A DNA stretch of 64,000 nucleotides from Zingiber officinale (taxonomy: Eukaryota > Streptophyta > Magnoliopsida > Zingiberales > Zingiberaceae), in contig NC_056001.1 in the NCBI RefSeq assembly GCF_018446385.1, forward strand, positions 6,467,600 to 6,531,599, in the 5' to 3' direction. Both the position numbers and the translations under genes were made by a program. Of this stretch, positions 50,101 through 59,100 are shown piece after piece (the stretch's first letter is position 1; each line of letters begins with the position of its first letter). The notes beneath the pieces are model-generated. The model saw nothing but the letters and a program-made list of their open reading frames with translations. It was not told the DNA's origin and made no database searches.

Positions 50101-53100
50101 TCTCCTTGCATCTTAGCTATGAAAATTAAATGGGAAAAATATTTTTATTTAATTCCTGAAATTTATTTAATTGCATTTGCTTTAGATCCTAGATTTAAAT
50201 TAGAAGTTTTACAAGAAATGTTAACTTTATATTATGATGCTTTAATTCCAATTAAAGATTCTTCTTCCCCTGATCCAGCTAATATTATATATAATGTTAG
50301 AATTTATTTATATGATATTTATAATCAATATTATGCAAAATATGGAACACAAATTAATATTTCTGAAATTCAACAAACTACTAGTAGTAATTTAAAACTT
50401 ACAAAAGTACAACTCTTATTAAAAGAACGGACAAAACGTCCACGGGGATCCTGAAGTTCCACACAGGAACTTGAGAATTATTTTACGACTTCTTTTGATT
50501 TTAATGAAGCAGATAGCGAAAACTTCGATATCTTAAAGTGGTGGTCACAGAAGGCTCAAAGCTTTCCCGTTCTCTCCGTGATCGCAAAAGAAATTTTAGC
50601 TTGTCCAGTGTCAACTGTTGCTGTGGAGCAGACGTTCAGTGCCGACGGCAATATATTAGATGAACGACGATCAACTTTGTCTCCCGACTCATTGGAAGCC
50701 CAAGCATTACTAGACGATTGGACCAGAGCGGAGAAAAGAATCCAAGGAATGCAACTTTCAGATGACGAAGTTGAAGATTTTGATATTGAAGGAACAAATA
50801 CGACAGGAACAGGAAATGGAAGTGAATGAAAATGTAAAAGGATAAAAATGTAAAAGAACTACGTGGGCTTTGATTCCCCTAAAGGGATACGTAGGCAACT
50901 TAAATAAGTGCAAGCCCTTTTTTTAATAAATTTTAATTTCTAATTTTTAATGTTTAATGTTTAATTTTTAATTTTTAATTTTTAATTTTTAATTTTTAAT
51001 TTTTAATTTTTATTAACATATTAATCTTGAACCGTGATGAACCGTGACGAACCGTGAACCGAACCGTGAACCGACGGTTCTGAACCGTGAACCGTAACCG
51101 TCTTGGGCGGTTAAGGTTAAGGGTCGACCTGCCTGGAACCGTCGAACCGGCGGTTCCGAACCGTCGAACCGTCTAGCCTTGGGTTTAGTGTTACCTAGTT
51201 CAACATTAATAGGGAAAAAGAAAATCAAAAAAGACTTTATTAATAATAATGCAATTAAATAAAATTTATTTAAATATAAATAATAATAATATAGTGAGGA
51301 ATCAAGCACGATAGTATAGGAAGATTCTTATAGTCGATCCCATATAATGAGATAAAGATTTAGTTGTTATATTACAGTAGTATTGTTAAAGTATAACAAG
51401 GTCATCTAACATATAGTTAACCGTCCTCACTAGTGAATAAATAAATATTCATTGCGGATAACCCCTCATGTTCATATTTTAATATTTTTGTTTCTCTATT
51501 TAAAATCATTATTGTTTTATTGTAGATCTTTACACTATATTAATTACACTCTCACTTTACATGAGATAAATTAGTTTAAACACTAACCTAGATTAATATT
51601 TTCATTATCAATTATGCTAATTTATTATATGTTAGCATGTGGTTATTGGGTATGAGGTATATATAACCTACAACACAAGTATCACATCTAAATCAACAAG
51701 TTGTAAAGGGGTCCAAACAATTTTAAAGACAAGTATTATAAAAGAGTAAGACAGAGCATCTATTTTAAATTTAAAAAACCCTTTCGGATATGAAACTCAC
51801 ACATAAATATGAAAAAAAAAGTTAATTATTTATCCCTTGATAGTTTAATTATTTTAAAACTCATTTCATTATTTTTAATTTTATTTTTCAAAAATAGTCA
51901 TAAAGATTATATAAATTTGGGCACTAATTAAAAGGACACCCTTATTATCATTCTGTTAAAAGGATTTTTTTTCAAAAAAAACAAAACAATGCCCTTGATA
52001 TATTTTTCATTATGAAAATATCCTTATGCAAGCACTATTTTAGCAATTATATCATAGCTCCTATAACATGTTAAAATAAATCAATTAAATGTTTTTTAAA
52101 TTTATTTTAGTCAAAATTACTATACATAAAGTACTTTCATATCATAATACTCTTTACCGGCTTAGTTAAAATTATTTAAACTTAATTAAAATTGCTATAG
52201 CAGCTATATTGTAGCTACTAAAATAAGGATGTAGCAGGTATTATGAAACATAGATAACACTGTAGCAAAAAACTAAGTATGATCCAAATAAATATTACTA
52301 GGGCATGCTATCAACTCAATAAAATTTGATGAAAACCTATAAACAACACAGAAAACATTAAACCAATTATAATTGTATCTTATTAAACATAATTGTAGTC
52401 TATTTAAAAGGAGAAAAAAACATATTTTTAGCCATGGTTAAATATGTTTTGAGGTGTGAATCAATCACACAAATTTGAATCTCACCAATATAACACCCAT
52501 CCTCTTCATTTTTCAAATGTAACTTTCCCTTACTTTGTTTTTTTGTTAATATAATTTGACTTGACTATATGCCAACTCTTTCACACAACCACTCCACTTT
52601 TAATGATTTTCTCTTACGCATTTGTAGAAAGACTTTTATATTTTCCACTTAGGAGACACAAGACAATTAAACCATAAACTTCTCCATTAGAATTAAAGAG
52701 AATTTTCCCTTTAAGGATGAATTTCAACACTCTAGCTAGAGAAGATCGATTGGCATGACCCATAAAAATTTACTCATGGAAAATTATTATTTAACTCTTC
52801 ATTGAGTATTTTCTTTTTGCAATCCTATCACAAAATGAGTGTTGTTGTCCTTGTTGACTATAAAATCCTTTATTAATCCACAACAATAGATGTAAACACT
52901 TATTGAGATCTTTAATATTGCCTCCACTACAATTGATTTGAGAGGAATCTCAAAGGTTATGTAAGTAAAGAAAAAAGAAAAAAAACATGAGCAATTACGG
53001 ATCAAATCAACCCTAGAGATCCCAATTAAAAAAGTCATTAGGGAATAAGAAGAGACAAAGGTGTGCAAGAAGGCTATAGCAAATCAAAAGGAGAAATATG

Positions 53101-56100
53101 AACTTTATAAAAAAAATAAAAATGGCAAATAAAAGAGCCCCTCTTTTTATACCAATAACACACTTTTTCTTTGTTAAAAACATTGTAATGGAAAAATGTC
53201 CAAGCAAGCATTAGTTTACTACCCTCAGGAACATAAGACGTCCGAATACATATTTTCTTTGATCCTTAGGAGGAGGGTGAGTTAAGTACGATATTTAGCT
53301 TTGACCCTTACGAAGGTTAGCTTGACAATATCGTCTAGGATTAGGTTCACTCTAATATCTAAAGGACTATATTTGATAAAATAGTTTTAGATCTTACAAG
53401 GGTTAAGTCTCACAATAACCTTTACGTCATGTAAAGGTTAAGCTTTATGACAAATTATGACCTTAATAATGATTAAGATTGATGATGGATCTTGCCCATA
53501 TGAGAGTTGAACATAACAAGGATTTTCATTAATGTTTGACCCAAATTGTGCACACCACTAATTTATACTATGTAGTAAGTATCTTATGATACCATGAAGA
53601 CTCAAATTGTGCACACCATTAATGCTCGAACACGCTGAGTTTCAAACTCAAGTCCTTATATGACAACACCTTATACCTCAATCACCACACCGTCCTAAGG
53701 GAACGTCAGGTGTGACTCCCTAGATGAAAGATCTTGTGGTTCGAAGGCTAGAAATTATTGAAGGCATACACATTTGGAGGATCTACTATGTGAATTAAGG
53801 TTGGATAGCCATTAAGGCTGTTCCCTATTAGACTTTTGTATGGGATACATACATAGTTATAGACCATTACCCACAAATCCATTAATAGCCACCTCTTAAT
53901 AAAAAGCAATGGGCAATCCTTACACACTCAACTAAAATTTGTTTACAATAAACTCTCCTCTTTCAAAGATAATGAATTATTTAAGCTGAATAACAAGGAG
54001 ATTATCAAGAGTTTGAGTTTAAAATTTTGCCCTTAACTTAAGACCTTGGAGACCTTTGAATTAGAGTATTTTTCATATAACCACTTGTGCCCAAAGCTCT
54101 CCAAGAGTTTATATAATGAACACTTATTTGGCTCGAGTTTGGTTACCTTGAATTATTATAAAAAAGGAGAAATATTATAGTTAAAAGCCAACGACTATGT
54201 CACCGATTGATTAAATTTCATCTCCAAGAAACCACTCAAGCCTCCAATCAATTGTTGCTCGAATAAAATCAACACTCGCATTTAGTTAACTATGGAGTCT
54301 ACTAATATGCTCTAGTCGATTAGTTAGTTGATTGGAGTTTAGGTGATTCCATCTTCACTTATAGATGCACGAGAATGAGCTAGTTGGCAAACTACTACTA
54401 CGTGGGGTAAACAGTCCTTTGGTTTAAGGTTTCACAACCAAACCACCAGGTAGTCTAACTCTACCTAGCTATCACACATCATTTACCATGATGTTGTCAA
54501 AATAAAAAAGCTTCAAGATTCAAGGTTCAAAATCTTAATTCGTGCTAAAGTGTTAGATTTTTTTTTGAATGATAACATTTTGGTACCATATACCATATCC
54601 ATATTTTCAACATATGGTGTTGGTAGAAAATTAGAGGGGAAAGAAGTAGATGGAAAAAAAAAAAAAAAAAAAAAAGAAGAGAACACCATTATTTACCTAA
54701 TTTTAGATTTGGTCTCCCATTTGGAATACTACAACTTTGACATTTGATTGAATTGACACAAACTACACACAAAAAAAAAAACATTATTTCAATTCATCTT
54801 GATGTTTTTATTGAGCTAAGTATGATTTTAATATCCAAAATAAATTATTTTCTATTGGAATAATAAAAAAATTTCGTGGTATATGATTTTTAGAGATTTT
54901 CTTAATTTGACCCTTGTGAAATCTAAAATATGAATTAAGCCTTTCGTAATTTTTAAATTTTAAATTTTGAAGAATATTTAAATTTTCACATGCATAGTTA
55001 TTCTTCAATTTTTTTATTTGTACTTTCAATTTTTCATTTTTAATTTTCAAATTATCAACATTACTAAAGGACATGAATTTGCTAAGTTTAATTTTAGCTT
55101 ATCATTTTCATCTTCTAATTTTAGCATATTTTTGGAAAGCATTTTAATAAATTTAAAATATTCTTCAAAAAGTAAGGCTCGTACCTCACTTACCTTATGG
55201 TCTGATGATTCATCTTCATTGTTACTTTTTTCTGAAGATCCTCCTTCTTCGATGCTTATTTCTAAGGAACTTTCGTCGTTCCTTTGGTGGTTTGCCCTCA
55301 TGGCTAATCAGGCATTCTCTTCTAACTCTGATTCTGATGACGACGATTCATCCCATGTCGCCTTCAAGTTCCTGTGCTTTGATCTTGTTGGTATTTTGTC
55401 CTTGTCTGTCTCTTTCTTTTTTAATTTAGGGTAGTCATCCTTGATGTACCCTTCTTCTTGACAGTTATAACATTGAACTTACATTTTGCTTCCAAGGTGC
55501 TTCTTCGCCTGCGACTTATTAAATTTATCAGCTTTAAGAAATTTATTAAAATTTCTTACCATTAAGGCTACCTCGTCTTTGTTGATTGATGCTTTAGAGT
55601 CTGGATCGTCCGTTCTTGCCTTCAGGACAATTGTCTAACTTGGCTCCTTTAATTCTACACATCTAGATTTGAAAACAAACTTTCTAATGAACTTACCTCT
55701 AGATCCTTAGAAATGTAATAGGAGCCAACTATGGGCGTCCATTCTTGTGTTCTAGGGAAAGCATTTAAAGCATACCTTAATGAATCTCGGTTTGTAACCT
55801 TTTCTCTAAGATTCATGAGTTCGGTGATCAACTTCTTCGGTTTGACGTGCAGTTGTGCTACTAACTCTCCTTCTTTTAGCCGGAGGTTTATCAGTTGGTT
55901 CTGGAGCAGGTCCCGTCTCGCGAGCTTTGCTTCAGATGTTCCTTTGTGTAGCTTTAGGAACTTCTCCCAAAGTTCCTTTGCTGATTCGTAGGTGCTAATC
56001 CTACTGACTTGTTGAGGTGGCAGCACACTTAGCAGGTGGAATTTAGCTCGTCCATTTGTCACAAAGTCTGTTTGCTCCTTTTTATCCAAAGGTACTCTTC

Positions 56101-59100
56101 TTTTTCTTCACCTTTTTGATCTTTTAGAGCTACAAACTCGTATTTAATTATTTTTAAAATCTCAAAGTCAGTTTTAAAAAATACCTCCATTGACTTTTTC
56201 CATGGGACAAATTTCCCCTCGAACTTCTGCAGGTAGATACTTGGTTTGGTCATTATCTTATTTGTTCGGTAGGCGGTTAGTCTTTTTGAAGCGTTCTTGC
56301 TCTGATGTCACTTGTTGGTCTCAATGCGGCATGCAAAAGGGGAGGTGAATTGCCTGTCGAAAACGGCAACCCCTTTCTCATTCTTTGGACATTAATTAGT
56401 AAGCACAATTAATTTAAATAAAAAATAAATTGAACAACTAAAATAAAGAAGAGACGAGGAATTACTTGGTTATAACTTAGGTAGTTGTTAATATAAGGCT
56501 TTGAAAATGCTCTACTAGAAAAACTCCTTAGTTGAAGGTAGAGTAGTCTCTTACAGATGTTGACAACCTACAAGAAAGATTAGGAAGTGATTACAAGACT
56601 TGCAGTTCAATTTTTTTTTGTTAAATTCCTAGCTCCAGGGGTACTTTTTATAGCCCCTGGAAAAACCTATCAATTGCTCGAAGGCACCTCCAAGGAGATC
56701 CAATGCGCCTCCAACAAGATAAGTTTTATCCGTTGAAGATAAAACTTTATCTTCAGCTAACGACAATTGAAGGGGCCTCCAACAGGCTTAAGGGTGCCTC
56801 CATGAGCTCGAGGGCACCTTCTATATCATTGAAGACGCCTTCTATGATCAGGTATTAAGGGTGTCTTCCTTCTTCTTGAAGGCGCCTCCAGCAGCTACTG
56901 TCAGACTTTAAAGTCAATTTCAAAGTTGACAATTCTTCGTGCGGGAGATACTCTAGCCGTCCGGAGTTGAGCTCACCCGATGCCAACTCCGACCTTCTCC
57001 TCGAGCAGACTTTCTCCCGATTTCTCGTCCCTCAAACGTTGTGCGCGTTCTTCTCGTCCACCGGCGTACTCTTCCGCAACACCTCGTCCCTCAGATGCAC
57101 CACCGAGTATGTTGACTCGCTTCCCGTGTCATCCTTCTCGCTAGCTACATTTTCTGCTCAATTTCTTGTGCTCCTAAGATCTTGTACACTTAGAGAAACA
57201 AGACATCAAACACAAACAAGACCTAACTTAACTCGATTGATCAAATCAAAACTACCACAGAATACTTCAATAATAACAATCACTTAATGCTCCATGCCCT
57301 AGAGTCCTTTAAGCTCCTTCAAAGCTCCATCACTTTATAGTCATTGAACTAAAATTTAACTCTGACCTCAATGAGTCAACAAGATTTATGAGTTTCATGT
57401 GCATTATTCTAAGTCCATATTTAACGCATATCTGAGAAATTTAGGCAAAATTTAAGTTAAACTATACTATAAATACATTAAAATAATATAGTTGAACCTA
57501 ACGACACAAAAGGATTGTTTCCCCAACAAGATCATTAGTATTGCTAGTATTGCAACTACTTTTAGAATTTCAAACTAGAGATAGTGACTTAATTAGAGAT
57601 ATAAGTATATAGTAAAATGAAATTGTTATTTATGGGACTTGCCATTTAGCCTTGTAATTTGCATAATCAAAAAATGCCTAAGGGTCAAGCATCAAATCAA
57701 CCCTAAAGATCTAAATAAAAAGTCATAAATGGATAAGAAGATGCAAAAGGTGTATTAAAAAAGGTTATATGGGCATCACAAGGAGGAGGAATCAACTTTA
57801 TGAACAATATTACAATTGACAACTTATAGATGCAACCCTAATTAATTCCTTGTATCAAAACTAACCCAAATCATTTTCTCCCACTATCAAAACCACTATC
57901 ACAAGATACTCTCCACAAAAGGAGAATCGTCTTGTAAAGAGTTCACTATATATGTCTTGATTGAGCTGGAATGTCTTGCATTATCACTTGTCAATTCCTA
58001 TAAAATATTGCCTACCCCATCACTCATAAGCTAGGGCAACAATTGAGCTAATGAGTACTTTAAACTTGCTACTTTTGATATACACCAAAGCCAACAGAGA
58101 ATTCCTCTAAACCATCTCAAAATGCCAAAATTATATAAAGACATCTAAATGCACTACAACTCCACGAGTAAAAAAAACCTAAGTATGAAATTTTAATCTC
58201 ATCCTCTAATTGACCAAATAAAGTAAAACATCTAAAAAAAATGGCAACATTAAATTTACGGCCTAAGTCATTCTGTATGGCCACAAGTATGGCATAAAAA
58301 CCAATGTAGTAATTTCCTCAACACCTTTTAAATCAAAATTAATTATACTAAAACATTGTTAAGAAATTTAAAAAAACATAGTGATGTTTAAAACCTTAGA
58401 TTAAAGGGTTCATTTCATCATTTGATTTATACAAGTATAATATTTTTTTTATGTTGATTGATCACATTCCAATTTGAATTTGTATGTTATGGAATAGATA
58501 AAAATCTTATTATGTTCTTATATCCATAAGAATCCTAAAATTATCTGCATAGTCCAATGTCAAATTGAATATTTTGAAATTTTCCATAATAAAAAATTTA
58601 CTAGACCATAGAGAAAAATTCTGAGGAAATTAAACTTTTAGAATTAGCCACATATAAAATCTTAGTAGTCTACTAGTGCCAAGAAAAAAAATGAAGATGA
58701 ATACGTAGAACATACACATACCTAAAAAGTGTCAAACCCTCCTTCTAGAATGATCAAATATCAACCTATTGAAGCTTAAACACCTTCCTCTGATGGTCCT
58801 CAAGCGACAAGGGAGGCTCAATAGGGAAAACTTAGTAGGTCATGCATAATACTGTAAAAGGCAAACAAACAAAAGGTACTATGTTATTAACCATAAGGAA
58901 ATAACATAAAAATGTGTCGGTCATCTAAAATGGTGTTATGAAGTAATTTGAAGATCTTCACAATATCTGCTTCGTCTGTTAATCTCCTCCATCTTTCATC
59001 TTCTTTTTCAAAAAAACTTTACATCCTTGCAACATCTCATAATGTGAGTTTTCTAGTCCACTATAGTTAAATTCATGGTATCTTTGAATATTTCCTTAAA

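Larger units (their letters stand above)
54808..57528 (-). mobile_element. SIRE-like Copia 5' half: LTR, primer site and gag
   Basis: On the minus strand the LTR occupies 57528-56313 (starts TGTTGGGGAAACAATCC, ends TTGAGACCAACA). A primer site resembling TGGTATCAGAGC follows (about 56310-56298), then gag down to 54808. The rest of the element, including pol and the second LTR, is missing. The LTR holds GGCGCC-type motifs like those at 6020-6160 and a TATA-like GGCTATAAAAAG near 56655. Confidence 0.75.

Noticed and set aside
48290-51190. Exact terminal inverted repeats and 8-bp duplication of the large hAT element
   Set aside because: No pair of ends with matching flanks could be found by eye; GC-rich subterminal repeats obscure the borders.
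56967-57287. 106-codon plus-strand frame
   Set aside because: It falls inside the LTR at 56313-57528 and matches no known domain.
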